Source: Archilochus colubris
Lineage: Eukaryota > Chordata > Aves > Apodiformes > Trochilidae
Length of the DNA stretch: 64,000 nucleotides
Reading direction: 5' to 3'
NCBI GenBank assembly: GCA_023079485.1
Contig: CM041103.1
Location: 10,334,503-10,398,502, forward strand
A program made the position numbers and the translations under genes. Numbering within the stretch: the stretch's first letter is position 1; every line of letters starts with the position of its first letter. Shown here in pieces: positions 38,877-54,264 of this stretch. The notes under the pieces were generated by a model. The model did no database searches. It saw only the letters and a program-made list of their open reading frames with translations, and was not told the DNA's origin.

Positions 38877-41800
38877 GCCAGCCATGTCATGTTCCCAGGG
38901 TGTGGGGATGGAAGCAGAACCCGCCCAGAGCTGCCGTGGTGCAGCAGGTTGGTGCTGTCCCACCTCCCTTGCCCCATCCCAGATCCATCTGTGCCAGGTC
39001 TGGGCACAGACATTGGGAATTTTCAGCACTGGGGACAGAAGGGGCTGGCAGCTGGGAAGAGAAACCTGCTCCCCAAGGACACGGTGCCAGCTTGACTCTG
39101 TGCCTCACCCAGAAGCCATTTCCTGCTGACGGGTAACAGCAAATCAAGTGATGGGCTCTGCTCCTGCTATTTCCCAGTGAGCAGGATCCAGGAGAGGGGC
39201 CAAGGGCTGGAAGGCCCCAGCTGATGGACAGGGACGGGCTAAGCGGGTGCTGCGCAGGGAGAGATGCCAGCATGCAGATCTGCAGGGTCACAGCACAGTG
39301 TCCTCTCCTTCCTTGTCACAGCCAAGGTCTGGTTCCTCACTCCAGAGACGTGTCTTACCTCTGGTTTACCCCACTTTACCCTCCTTCCATTTGCTGCTCA
39401 GGCTGAGCACCCCTGGTAAGCAAAGCACACACTGTGCCCCCAGCACCGCCTCTGCTTTCTCCTGTGCCCTGGGCTGCCAGGCTATGGCTAATTGCTCCTT
39501 ACCTTTATCATTCCATTTATTCTTTGTTCCCCAAAAAGTCCCTGACGGGCTCTCGAGGCAGGCACAGTGGAACACGTAGGAAAGAGACAGCCTCCAGCAT
39601 GGTAATATTGTGTAAGGGTGATTTTAGAGAGCTCTCTGCCAGCCCAGAGCGCTCCGGGGAGAGCAGCTGCTTCACGTCCTCTGAGTACTCTGCAGAAAGG
39701 AGAGGAGCTCTTCTGCTTGGCACAAATTTCCACCAACCCCCCCTCACAGGGACCTTGTTTTGGTTCCATCGCCACTTTATTCTGTGGTTTCTTATTTTTG
39801 AAACTTCTAAATACATATTTAAAGCTCTTCCTTTCTTCTTGGCCTCTGTTTGTAAAACGGTGCAGACTCGTGTGTCTTGACAGCTGCTCCCTCTTTTGTG
39901 AGGCCCTAATAAATCCATGACTGAAAGCAGACTGATGCTGCCAAAGCAACAAAACCAGGCATGAAGTGGGTGAAGATGCTGTGGGTTTAGGAAATAACTC
40001 CACTGGAGCTGTTGCTGTTACACCGAGCCACGTTTCACCAGCACCTGGTTAGCCTTGGAGTTTACTCACCTCGCAAATGGGAGCAAACCTGGCAGGATCC
40101 AGGGATGGCCAGGAGGGAAAATAGCACAAGTCCCTTGCTGTTAAACGTGCTCTGCTACTATCATGCAAATACATCTGGTTCAGCAGCTCAGAAGCAGACT
40201 TCAAAGGACAGAGAAGTCGTTAGAATCAGGGTTCAAAGAAAAAAGTGAGCAGCTGGTTGAGGCCATCTGGTAGGGGACAGAAAATGGTCTCTTTCTTCCC
40301 CAGTCAGTCAGTGAAATTTTCATTAATTGTAGGAACATCTTCCCACATTAACTGACATAATGTTGTTAAAAATGTAAGTCTTAATAAATCATCAAAACTG
40401 ATGTCACAGGGAAACCAGGTAGCTGCAGCCTGGTGGGTTCTTCCCTCCCTGTGACACAGCACGCCACAATTACACTTCTAAGTTGGTGTTTTCAAAGCAA
40501 ATTAGTGGGAATTGGATTCCTCAGCTCCTGTGAAGGTCCTGGGGAAGAACGTGGACAGGATGGCTCCCCAGGCTGCTTGGATCTCTGTTGACTTCAGGAG
40601 CCACAAGTGGCTTAAAACCACGCAGAGCAAGTGTCCTCCCTGGGCTGTACCCCTCGTTTCTCCTGGGCTGAGTCCCACCAGCTGTGATGCCCAGGACAGC
40701 CCAGCACTGCCCCTGGGTTAAATCCCAGGCTTTCCCAAACACTGCTGCTTCTGCCAGTCCTGCCTTTGGTCCTCTTTCATGGATCTGTCTAAATGCACTG
40801 ACTTTTCATTTCCTATCAGCAGCATTTCAAGCAGATCAAACACAAAACTCCTGATCCTCTGAAGTGCTCCTGCACCCAGGGCTGCCAGCAGATGCCTGCA
40901 AACATGCACACACAGGGGCTGCATCCCTGGGAAGGGGATTTAGCAAGTCACCCTCTCCAAACATTTACCATGTCCCAATTTCATGAACAAATTCAGCCCC
41001 AGAACTCAGCATTATCTCTGCTGGTGCCAAAGGTGTTTCCCACTGGCTTCCAGCTGTTTTCCCAAGCTTTGGGCCAGCTGAGGGCACAAACAACGCTGGC
41101 TCTGGGCTTCTTTGCCACTGAAGGACAGACTCAGACACTTGAAATACTTTCCTGATCTCATTTTCTCCAACAAAAGACTGCTGGGCTGTCAGGGAGCCCA
41201 CTTGCTTGGGCCCATCCTGGGTGCCAGTGCCCTGGGAATTTGGGTAATGGGGAGGAACCTCCCCTGCCACAAGGGCCACTGAATCTCCCCTTCACCTGGA
41301 AAAACACCCGTGGACTGGGGTCAGCAGCCCTCCTGGAACTGGGGCTCAGGATTCCCAAGCTGTTACACCTCCTTAAGGGACTCCTGGCTTTATTTAACAT
41401 GGCTTAAATGGACTTCGTGGTGGGATTGCAGCTGAGCCTGGTGAAGAGATTTTGGAAATGCTGCTCCTGCTTCCCTCCTCTCCCCAGAGCTGGGATGTCT
41501 CCACATCTGTCTTCCCCAGGAGGTGCTGGGGACCCTGGGGACACCAGTGAAGCCTGGCAGGTGGCAGCAGTGCCTGCAAACACCTCCCCCTCCACACAAA
41601 ACAGTGCAGAATTGCTCTTTTTCAGCTCTACACCTCAATCTGTTTTCATCCATTACCCATTTTCAGCAGAGGCACCATGAATTAACACAGAACTGCTTGC
41701 CCAGACCAGAGAGGGGTGAAGAAGCCAGGGCTGCCCTCATCACGGAGGTGCTGGAGCCCCAGGGAGCAGGATCCAGAACTGCAGTGACCTGCTGGGAGCT

Positions 41801-44800
41801 GGAGAGAGCAAACTGCCTGCAACCTGCCAGGGAAGCACACCAAACATGAGCTAATCCCAACAAAAATAGGAGTGAAATCATAATTCAGATGCATAATTCA
41901 TGTGCATAATTTTATCTTGGCTGTATACTCTCCGGGGATGTATTCTAGAAAATGCTTGCTCTCCCCTCCCCACCACACTCGTGTCCTTCCAAAAAAATGC
42001 TGTGGATGCCAGTGATTGGAGGCAGTGAGAGGTAGTAGCTTTGCTGGGTTCCTAAATAAACACTAAATTTGTCTGAGTTTCTAGCCTACGCCTTGGCAAG
42101 TTCTGCAGCCTGAAGCTGTTGTGTAGACCCACGGCAGAGCTGTCACAGTCACGGGATTTCAATTGCTTTCATTGTGAACCTGAGCTCCTGATTGTATCTG
42201 CATGGAAAACCCTTACAGTTTGCACTTGCAAATGCTAAAAATGCTAAAAATCATGGCAATTAAAACATAATTACAGTGATTCTGAAGGAAGGGTTGGAGA
42301 GAAGGCTCCAAGAAGACATCCCCGATGACCGCAGAGCGTTGCCCTCTTTACTGTCCAGGCTTCAAGATGCTTTTTCTGACAGATTTAATTGCTTAATGAT
42401 TTTCTATAAAATATTTAAGTAACACAGGATCTTCAGCCAGCCCAGGCTCTGCCTGAACTGCCCGTGTCAGCCTTCCTGGAGGACAGTGGCAGTGTCAGAG
42501 CTCTCCTCTGGCACCCGATGCTTGCTGAGTCACTCAAAGCTTTTCCCCTGCTCATTACAACACAGAAAAGGTCCAAGGACCCCTTGCCAGTGGGACCACC
42601 AGCACCCATGGGTGGGGGACACACGGGTGCCAACCTTCAGTGCCCTTGCAAGCCATGGTTTGAGGGAGCCTTTGCAACACAAGTTCAGGTTTCTGCCTTC
42701 AAGCTGCCTCACAGAGCAGACACTTTCAGCCAGGTCGTTTTGAAACCTTTGAGAAAGCAAGACTTGGGAAAAAAAAAACCAAACCCATACTTAGGAAGAG
42801 GTTTTGTCCTTTTCCGAGCATTCTGGGCTTTCCTTAAAAACAAAAAAGGCATTTACTTTTTTTTTTGTTTGTTTCTTTCCAGAGCCATGTTCTGGGCTGG
42901 GTGCCAGCTCCTGTGCACAGGCTGCAGTGGAGACATGTCCTGGCTGGGTGTCAGCACCTCCATCCATCCATCCATCCATCCATCCCTCCCTGCCTGAGTG
43001 GCCCCAGCAGCACCAGCTGGGACAGCAAGCAAGATGGGTGTGAGATTAAACCCCAAACCTGTAACCAAACACTTGGTGGAAAAATACCTGTGTAAGAAGG
43101 ATTTCCATTCCTCTGACTCAGCTTAAGCAGCACAGGGCTAAAGCTGGGGTCACACCATGTGCACAGCCAGCTGCTCAGCCCAGGGAATGTTTCCATCTTG
43201 CCCTGGCAGTGCCCAACGTTGCCCATCCTGGCAGGGGCTGGACATGGGAAAACCTGGTCAAGAAAAAGCCTTCCTGATGGCCCCACTCTGGCACCCACGA
43301 CGTGGCCGGTAAGGGCGACGTGCTGGTGGGAGCACACATCCAGCTCTGCAGATTCCAACCCCAGCTCTGCAGATTCCAGCCCTGCCAGGGTGTGGGACTC
43401 AGTGGCCAAACAAAGGAAAGCTTTCACCCCGCCTGGTGAATTCCTGGGATGCTTTTCTGGGCTGCAACCAATGCAGAGGGAGAGCAGGGCTCCCAGAGAT
43501 CTCCTGTTCTGAATGCACTTCATTCACACCCCAGCTGGAAGGAGGTGAAAGAAAAGGCCATGAACATGTTTCAGTGCAGAAGGGCCTGATTGCATGGGGG
43601 GCTTGGACCCCTCCCCAGAAGCTGGGGCAGAGGGCACAGGGCCCGGGCAAGGAGCTGAGCTGCAGTCAGGTTGCTCTGCAACAGCCATAAAACATCTGAG
43701 ACACCAGGGAGGGAACAAAGGACATGGAGAGATGCCAGGGCACCTGGCAGGGGAGGCCATGCTGGAGGACATGTCCCAGGAAAGGAGGCTCTGACCAGCC
43801 TGGGAGGGGATGAGAACTGGTCTGGCTCTCCACTGCCTCCCCAGGAGCAAGGGGCACAAAGGGACAGGGGACAGGGTGCACCAGGGTGTGACATCTCACC
43901 TCAGCCACCACCCCAACACTGCTGATTTTTCCACCACCACAGGCAGGAGGAAATGATCTACACCAGAGCCAGATAAAACCATTCCTCAAGCTCAACCCAG
44001 GGCCAAACCCTGCAGGGCAGAGCCTGGGGTCACCCCTCTGGGACTTCCCCCACTCGGGGGAAGGATGGGGACTGGAACAGGCTCTGGCAGAGCTGCTCCC
44101 TTCTTAGCCCTGTGCTGGGTGCTGGGACCAGCAGAGCTCAGTGCAGGAGCTGACAGAAGGGCTGGTGAAGGCACTGACCTGATGATAAGCTGTTATTTGT
44201 CTTGTTGGTAATGAGTTATAACTCAGGCTCAGCTAGACACTGCCTTAAGGGAGGAAACATCTGATCATCTTTTAATAAACACAGTTGGCTCCTGCGAGGC
44301 TCCTGCAGCTCCTGTATCTATAAAGCCCTCTGAGGCACATGGCTTATGCACAGATACTGCTGCTATGACTCAGAGTCTGGGAAAGGGTGTCAGAATCACT
44401 GCTCAATAAATAGAACAAAACAGGGAAACCTCGGGTGGGCAGGGATGGCACAGCCCCACTTCCTTCCCTGCGTGGCACCGGCCTCCCAAGGACTTACCCA
44501 AAAGAGAGAGAAAAATGATTTCCATGTTTTCTCTCTTCATCTCAAGTCTCAGGCACAAGCACTCTAAGCAGGAACAGGTCTGCTGGGTGTACCCTCACAG
44601 CCCCTGCTTCCTGGTGCTCAGAGAAGATGAACTCCACAATGACAGTGCCACAGGCTGGGGAGAATGTCACTGTGTCCCCTTCCCAGGGTCTCAGGTGGAC
44701 AAAGAGAAAGGGGAGAAAGCTTGTGGCTGGGAGCAAAGCTGCCTGGCACTTTCAGTCCCCCTGCAGAGGAGTGAATCCTAGAGAATGTCTCACAGCTCCC

Positions 44801-46435
44801 AAAAACCAGCCCTGCTGCCTCGCAGGGCCACAGAGCATTGCTTTTGTAAGGTCACATCTGGAAGAAATATTCAGTATGAGGAATTGAATAACTTGGCTTG
44901 TACAAGAGAAAATAATCTGACACCCTCTGCAACCCCAAACCACAGCGTTACCCGCAGGCACCGCCCTGCACCCAGACCCCCACCCTGAAACCAGGCACCT
45001 TCTGACAGCTGCTAAGGCAGGACATCTGCTGAGTTCACATTTAAACAGCATTTCTGCTTTTCTTCCTCCAGATGTGTCCCCCCTAGATACTTACCTTCCA
45101 GTCTGAGATCCAGATGTTCCCCAAACCCGCTTCCTGCCCCCGCTGACGCCGAGCACCCATCCTGGGGACCTCGTTGGCTTCTCCAGCAGGGGAAGAGTTA
45201 AGGCACACCTGCACCAGGTGGAAACTGGAGACAAAGTAGAGCCCAGGGATGGAAAAAGTGAAAGCCAAAAGCTGTCAGAGAGCTGCTGGGGAGCAGGAGG
45301 GGAAGGCAGCCAGGCAGAAGGCTCCATGTGGAACCCCCCCTGCTCTCAGGCACAGAGAGGAAAACGCTGTTTCACATCAGACATTGTGTGTCTTCCAGAG
45401 CCCCAGTGCTCCACACATGATGGTTCAGGGGGCAGGCTGAGGACACAGCTCCATGGTGTGAGGGGAGGGGAGCAGGCTTGGCTCAGCTGCTGCCTAACCA
45501 GCAAAGGTGTGAGCTAGAGCTCCTTTTCCTCCCCCTGCAGCATCACTCCTGCTGTAGCACATCCAGGGAAGCTCCAAATCCACTTCCTACTGGCATGCCT
45601 CAGCTCCAGGGTATGCTGTCCCTCCAGCCCTGGCAGGGACCAACTTACACAGCACCACAGCTGCTGGTTTGCAGCTGGAAGGGATGCTTTCCCAGCTGGC
45701 TCTCACAATGGAAAAGTTTTCCATTTCATGTTAGGCAGCTGCCATCCAGGAGCCACTTGCTTGGAGTAAGAGCCCTGTACACCCCAGGGGCTCAGCTGCT
45801 GCTCCTGTCCCACAGCAGAGCTGGGTGAGCACCCACAGCTTTTCCAAGCTGTCAGGGAGGTCACAACTTTAAGGTTGTCACAACCCCAACTTCAGGAGCC
45901 AGACAGCAAGCTGAGAGGGGCTCTTTAAGGGCAAACCACAGCCCCAGCAGCATGAGAGGCATTAACCACACCAGCTTGGGGCAGCTGGCAGGAGTTCCAG
46001 ACCTCCCCTTCCTACCAAGCACAGGGAGGGACTCTGAAGACAAAAGTGACTTCCCTGCAAAGCAAGGAGACAGCTCTGAGGGTGTCTGGGAGCCAGGGCA
46101 CCCCTACTGCTACACCAGCCCCATTTGTCTGAAGGCATCAAGAGGCTTCCCCAGGGCCTCCCTATCCAGGTTACTTGGCAGAGCAGGATCCCGAGGGGGC
46201 TGCAGCAGGATGTGCTCCCTCCACCCTCCTTCTGGCACAGGGTTTGAGCCAGGCTGGAGGTCAGCACCAGCACAGATGGAACACATCTGCTCTTCAGGTT
46301 GAATTTCCCCCTCTGCAGACCTGGCTCATCAGCAACTTCCAGGGCAGAGAACTGGCTGCTCTGAAGGGCAGTTGTTACAGGGGACAGCTGGCAATGACAA
46401 AGAAACTAGAGGCCATGTAAATGTGTCAATTCACC
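38877..46435. other. Intergenic region between HEATR6 and DYNLL2
   Basis: 7.6 kb with no coding gene I can support. Includes (CATC)n at 42961-42984, an AT-rich island at about 41860-42420 with a 13-bp-spaced CATAATT triplet, and 44180-44360, which has GAGTTATAACTCAGGC and a CTATAAAG element but no gene downstream. Confidence 0.65.
41875..41915. promoter_or_regulatory. CATAATT triplet, 13-bp spacing
   Basis: CATAATT occurs at 41879, 41892 and 41905. ATGCATAAT and GTGCATAAT resemble POU half-sites or homeodomain cores. Weak evidence, and could be chance or a small tandem array. Confidence 0.2.
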
Positions 46436-48152
46436 TTTAATGTTTGAAAAAAATAAATGGTATTTGAGCCATTGCAGTTATGAAGGGAACAGATCTTGCT
46501 CCACAAGAGACCGTGAACAGGTTCACATTAGACTCATGCTTGGAAAAAACACAAACCCAAAACATTCTCCGTTCAGATCCAGAGTGGAGTTCTGAATAGA
46601 CAAGACCACAAGAGTGCCCCAGACAGTCCAAGGCACATTTATCCCAGTGCAGACATTTCCATCAACATGAAGTTATGACAGCTACATTCTTTCTAGTTAC
46701 AACATTGGTCTATCGATATTACAAAATTAGGCATACTTTGGATTTTGCACAGAGACAAGAAGGACTTTTACTTCAGGAAGCAGTCAACCTGGGTCATCGG
46801 GTCATTTCACAAACAGTTCCCTTCACTCTGCCCCTTCCTCCCCAGCAGTGACTTATTACCAACGCCAAATTCACCCCAGAGACACGAGCTGGGCTCCCCA
46901 GCTCTGTGCTATTGCCTAGGCATCAGTTAACAAACCAATACCTAGGCCTCATGACAAGCACCAGGAATTCACTTGCCATCACACAGCATTTCTCCACACC
47001 CAGATGAGAAGAACTTCCTGCAGTGTAATCCCAGAGTCAGTACATACTAAAGACAACATCACTGCTGAACCTATTGGAGACCAAGACATTTGTCTGCCTT
47101 CGAAGCAGATGTCACATGAGTTTCCTTCACACAAACATCACACATAAAATTTTAACTTCTTGGTACTGTGCTTTAAGAACAAAAGCAGATATCAGAACAT
47201 GGAGGACAGTCCTCCAGAAATAGCTTATCAGCTACAGAACATAAAAAAATAAAAGGAGACAGTGGCCACTTACAAGTCTTCCACATGACTAGCTTGCTTT
47301 AAGGAGAGCATCAAGTTAAGGCAGTGTTGAGACAACTGGCTAAGAACATGCCAAATAGAGCTGTTGTCACCAATTTGATATCCTACTCCATTGTGGGGAC
47401 AGGCCACGTGGCTTTAGATGTCAGCATCAAGGTCTAAAGACTTCAGCCACGGGGTGCTGCTTTCTGCAGCAGCTTGGGGAAGGGGGGGGATGTCTGCAGA
47501 AGTCTTCTAGACCAGGCTGAGCTGCTTACAGGTCTAGCTCAATGTTTCAGCAGAGCCAAAAATACAGTGATGGGCACCAAAAGAGAACACTGAGGGTGCC
47601 AGCTGCAGGTCTGTTTATCAGAGTCCGAGGTGGAGTTCAACCTGTGTGTGTGTGAAAGCCACGTAACCAAGAGCCACCCCACCAGGGTGTCAGGGGAGGT
47701 GTAGGTACCTCCCCAGGTTCCTGGGAGAGCCAGCTCTCTGCAGTCTGTGGGGTGGGCACCAAGGCTCACACTGGCTTTGCTCCTCGTGACAAGATTAACA
47801 GTCTAAGAAAACTGGGGAAGGAAGTCAGGGTCTTTCGGCCTGCCCAAAGAAGTTTCTGCAGCCTCAAAGAAGGAGTTACCACTGAGGGAGCTGTTGTGGA
47901 ATAGTTTTATTTCTTCCCACGTAAAGGCCATTGTTTAAGCATTTACAGGTTTCCTAGTGCAATACAACCGAAAAAAAGCAGTAACAAAAAACGCCGCCTT
48001 CTTCCCAGGCAACTAAACAGAAGTAGATTTTTACTGCAACATATACACATTAAATATAGTATACAGTCCATGCAGCGGCACAGCCATGTTAAAGGGAGTC
48101 GTGGCTTCAGCCATCAGTGCATTACAGTCCAAATTTCACTTGCTCCTACTTC
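46436..48152 (-). other. DYNLL2 3'UTR with two poly(A) signals
   Basis: 1.7 kb of AT-rich sequence without open frames. Minus-strand AATAAA at 47911-47906 would give a 3'UTR of about 260 nt; ATTAAA at 46441-46436 would give about 1.7 kb. Long, conserved 3'UTRs are known for this gene in mammals as I recall. Confidence 0.6.
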
Positions 48153-50019
<1,867 letters not shown>

Positions 50020-50026
50020 TGTGAAC

Positions 50027-53000
50027 CTAAGGCAGAACATAGATCCCTTTAATCTCTTCCCCAGAAGAGAGAAGTGTCCCATGCATCAGAGGCTGTCCTT
50101 CCTACAGCGGGCTGTGTCACAGCCCTGGGGACCCACAGCCCCCTGGTACAGCCAGGGTCAGTGGATGGGCTAAGGTGCCCCGTCCAGCTGGAGCAGTGGC
50201 AGTGTCTGGAGGCAGCAGCTCGCTGTGTGGGAGGGGACAGGATCTGCAGAGAGCCACAGCCCTCCTCTACATCCATGGGATTCAGCCAAGTTTGCCTTCC
50301 AGGTGCACCAGTGGTTTGGAGAGTCTTCTGCTCAGAGCCTGGCAACCCCAAACCACCAGCCTTGGGAAGCATCTTACCAGCAGCTCTGCTTTTATCTCCC
50401 CACGCCAGGAGTTACACTTCCCACAGCCAGTTTCAGCTGGAAGGAATGCTGTTTCACACTCAGCCTATCACCATCTCCTCCCCTCGGTGCTGCCTTGCCA
50501 GTGAAACCCAGACTCTGGCAGTTCCCACGGGACAGAGCCAGTCTGACAAGTCAGGTTAACAGAAGCAGGTTAACTGCAGCCTGGGATGGGGGCAGCCCCA
50601 CCACCAGGGCCCTTCCACCTCTGAACCACAACACGTCTGCCTGAAGCCAGCAGGGTAGTGCTGCCCTGGCCTTTCAAAAACCCAAACCAAAACACCCCCT
50701 GGAGCTGAGCGTGCAGCCCCTTCACTCTACTCAGGTAGCACTGGGAAGCTTCCAGGGTTCACATTATCCTAAAATTGAAGGGTTTGGCAATCCCAGCCAC
50801 ACAGCCCTTTGAGCAAAGGCTGCCCTGAGGCCCTGGGGAAAGAGCCCCAGCCTGTCCTGCTGCTGGCTGGCACACACCAACCCCCCCTGGGCAGCAGGCC
50901 CCTCACCCCCAAGGCCCAGGTGAGGGGCTCAGGAGGAACACCTCACCTGGGGGCCCCAGCAAGGCAAGGTCTGCACTGAGGAGGGCCACAGCTGCTCACC
51001 TGGGCAGCAGCTCTCCCCACAGCATGTTAACTTTGAGGGAATGAGCTTCTGAATGGCATGGAATGCCTCCTGCCAAGCTGCAGAGCACCATTACGTTTCC
51101 TAAATCCTTCTACAGCTCTGTGAGCCTTGAGTGATACTACCAAGCATGTTCTGGAGTAGTGAAACTACACATTTTTAGCTGTACTGGGGAGTAAAGAAAA
51201 TCTGCTGCAATGATCTCCTTCTGGAACAGTCCCAGAAAACTGAAGTAGCAGCTTTGTTAGAGCAATTAAAGGAGCCAGCTAGCCAGGGAGAATCCAGTTA
51301 CATAATTGCAGCCCTAGGATTACAATACTTCAATTCTTCACTTTCCCTGCAGTTGAAGACTTCTATTGCAACTCCAATTTATAGGCTTTAGATACAATGT
51401 TTAATAGAGCACCTCTATTAACAGCCACTAACGGCCTCAGGAGAGCCACAGGACCCGAGTTCCAACAGTAACTGGGAGCACGAGCCCCTGCCCAGCTCTG
51501 GGCAAGCCACTACCAGGCACTTTGCTCCCCTCCTGAAGCCAGAGGGTGGTGTTAGCCCAGAAACCCCAAAACACGGCTCAGTACAACCAACTAACTGCCT
51601 GCAGAGTTGGATTCACTACCCAGGAATCTGGCAATCCCTTGGGAAAGTCTTCTGTGGGGCAGTCCAGTCCAGAGGAAAAGGGAAGCAGCTGAAATTCAGG
51701 TGTGGGATATGTTCTTCCAAGAAAGCCTCTTCAGATGAAAAGGGCAACCAAAGTTCTTGCACATCTCGGGCCTTCACACACCTCCACAGCACGCTGAGTT
51801 CAGAGGGCATTTGCATTGCATAACCAGGCAGAGAGTGACCTGCAAAAACCATCTCCCATCCTCATTGTTCAGGCAAGGAGCATCTCAGTGCAGGCCTGGG
51901 CTGCCGAGGGCCGACAGCGTCAGAGAAAAAAAATTATTATCCTTCAGTAGAGCTGCAAGGGCTGGCCAGGCTGTCCTTCCCAGCACTGCACTGCTCCAGG
52001 GCACAGCATCCTTCACGGCCCAGCCATGGCAGGGGCTGGCACACACCGTGCTGCTGGGGAAGGGACCTCCCAGTGACCCCCAGAATCCACACACCTGAAC
52101 AGCTCGGGACAGGGCCCCAGTTTCAGCTCATTCCCCCCGTGGGGTCTGAGGCAGCATCCCCACATGCACATCTTACCCCACAGTCAGACCTAAAGGTCCT
52201 GCTACCCTGAGGAAAAGCACAAAGCCCCAGCAATCAGCCCAGGGCAGGACAGGCCAGGGCATGGGGCTGAATACAACTCTGGCAGTCCCCCCTTCCCCAA
52301 GCCAGGGCAGGATGAAGTCCCGAGGGAGGAAATAAAGACCACAGCCCTAGCAGCCCCCCCTGGGCAGGAGGAGGCCTCGGGAGGGGGATTAAGCCCCAGC
52401 CCAGCCCCCAAGCACCCCCCCATCAGGGCAGGATGGGGCTTTGGGAGGGGGAAGGTGACACTCATTCTTAACACCCCCTCCTTCCCTCAGCGGGACAAGA
52501 CCCGGGTTTGGGATAGGGATGAGACAAGCCCCCACACCCACTCTTTCCATGCCCGGGCAGGGTGGGGCACTAAGGATGGGACAAGGCTCCAGCCCAGCAC
52601 CCACCGCCCCCAAGCAGGACAGCAGGGAGCCCGAGGAGGGGAACAAGGCCCCAGCCCAGCACCCACCGCTTCCCCACCCCGGCAGGGAGGGTCCTGGGAA
52701 GTGGGTGCGGCACAGACCCCACCCCACAGCTGCAGGAGCGGGGCTGGGGAGACGCTCCCAGGAGCCGGGCGCATGTGCAGGCCAGAGCCCTGCGTGACCT
52801 TCACGGGGGGAGCTCCGGGGGCACCCGAGCCAGCGGTGACCTTGCCCGGTAACGTACCGCCGGGCAAGCCACCACGGCGGGGCGAGCTGCCAGCAGCTAC
52901 CCGGGGCCCGACCCGTCCCGCGGCCCGACCCGATACCGCCACCCGCTCCCCCCGGGGCGGCCCCGCCGCCAACCTCACACACGGCAGGACCGGTGCCCGG

Positions 53001-53045
53001 CGAGGCGCGGAGGTCCCCGCCACCCCGGCCGAGAGCGTCGCTCAC
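50027..53045 (-). other. DYNLL2 intron 1
   Basis: 3.0 kb between the non-coding first exon and the ATG exon. No coding signal. The promoter-proximal third is GC-rich and contains a degenerate minisatellite (about 52200-52720). Confidence 0.75.
52200..52720. repeat. Degenerate 55-70 bp minisatellite in DYNLL2 intron 1
   Basis: Repeated blocks with GGGCAGGA, GGGAGGGGG, CAAGGCCCCAGCCCAGCACC and CACCC elements, strongly diverged from each other. The two most similar units lie around 52580-52670. Confidence 0.6.
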
Positions 53046-53170
53046 CTTCACAGTGACAGGGCCACCCCGGGAGGGCGAGGCACGGCACCGAGAAGAAGGA
53101 GGTGGGAGGTGGCCCGGACCCGCTCAGCCTCAGCCCGCTCTGCTCCGCTCCCTGCGCCGCGCCGAGCGCT
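53046..53170 (-). other. DYNLL2 non-coding exon 1
   Basis: A strong donor, GTGAAG|GTGAGC, at 53045-53044 in a CpG island directly downstream of a promoter-like region, in the right place for the 5'UTR exon known in LC8 genes. The 5' end is estimated from the promoter elements. Confidence 0.55.
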
Positions 53171-53290
53171 CTGCGCCTCTCCGCCGCGCCGCGCTCAAAT
53201 ACCGCCCCGCCCGTTGCGGCGCGCGGCCCCTCGCTCTCCCATTGGCTGCGCCTCCCGCCACGCCTCGCCCCTATTGGCTGTTGCTCTGCG
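53171..53290 (-). promoter_or_regulatory. DYNLL2 promoter: two CCAAT boxes, TATA-like element, GC boxes
   Basis: Minus-strand CCAAT boxes at 53245-53241 and 53277-53273, 32 bp apart (about three helical turns, an NF-Y-type arrangement), GGGCGGGGCGG GC boxes at about 53203-53213, and GTATTTG at 53202-53196 in a TATA position. Confidence 0.65.
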
Positions 53291-54169
53291 CGGCCCACCG
53301 CCCCGGCCCGTCCGCCCGCGTTGTTCTGCCTACATCCTGTTTCATCCCACAATGCCGCGGGGCAGCGCGGGGCGGGGCCTGGCCGTTGTCAGGGGGGGTG
53401 GGGGGGGGCGGTTCCCGCCGTGCTGTGAGGGAGCGGGGGCTGCGGGGCTGCGGGGCTGCGGGGCTCTCCCCGCCGTGGGCAGCCTCGTCACCCCCGCGGG
53501 ACCGTGACCCCCGGAGGGAACCCACTGCCTGGGGGTGACATGGACCCCTCGGGAGCGCCTGATCCCTCGGAGGGGCCTCGCTGCTGTGGTGTCCCTGATC
53601 CCCAGGGTCTCTGTCTGTGGTGACAGAGCCAGGCTGACCTGTGGCTCCCTGAGGTGCTGCTGGGCCTTCCCCTGCCCCGAAGGATTCCTCCTGTCCCGTC
53701 AGACCTCTCCGTGTCCCCAGAGCCACTCGCAGGCCGGGGGCTGCCCCGCACAAAGCGGTTTGGGAAGGACAGCTCCGTGTTGGAGTTAAAACCCAGCTCT
53801 GCCCTGGGGGATTCGCTGATCCAGGCACCTCCATGGCATGTCCCACCTGAGCTCTTGATGGTCAGGGATCAGCTGAGCCTCGCACTGCCCTCCCATTGCT
53901 GCAGCTCTCACAGGGACAGCTGAGGAAGTCAAGGATGAGAAGGAGACCTGTGCAAGGTCCCTGAGGCCATTACCGACCCCGTTAGGAACAGATCCAGGGC
54001 TCCTGCACCTCCAGGTAACCTCCTCGTGTGTCCCCAGGTTTTCAGGCTGCTCAGACAGGTGCTGGGTTTCCCCTGCATCTCTCCTCCCCTGTGAAGCCAG
54101 ACAGATTTCCCCCTCCTCAGCACTTGGAACCCGTTTGCTGCCTGCACAGGGTTCTGCTCTGAGGCCAGC

Positions 54170-54264
54170 AGGATGCTGGCACACAGGTGTGACACCAAGG
54201 TTTTGGTCACTTGGCTCCCTAGGATGCTGGCACACAGGTGTGACACAAGGTTTTGGTCACTTGT
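54170..54264. repeat. 51-bp tandem duplication
   Basis: AGGATGCTGGCACACAGGTG begins at 54170 and again at 54221, with both copies running on through GGTTTTGGTCACTTG. One single-base indel separates them, so the duplication is recent. Confidence 0.9.

Noticed and set aside
39488..40003. 171-codon minus-strand ORF between HEATR6 and DYNLL2
   Set aside because: Overlapping ORFs of similar length occur on both strands and none resembles a known protein; no coding evidence.
52455..53538. Long plus-strand ORFs across the DYNLL2 promoter
   Set aside because: Antisense to a CpG island and degenerate repeat; arginine/proline/alanine-rich composition only.
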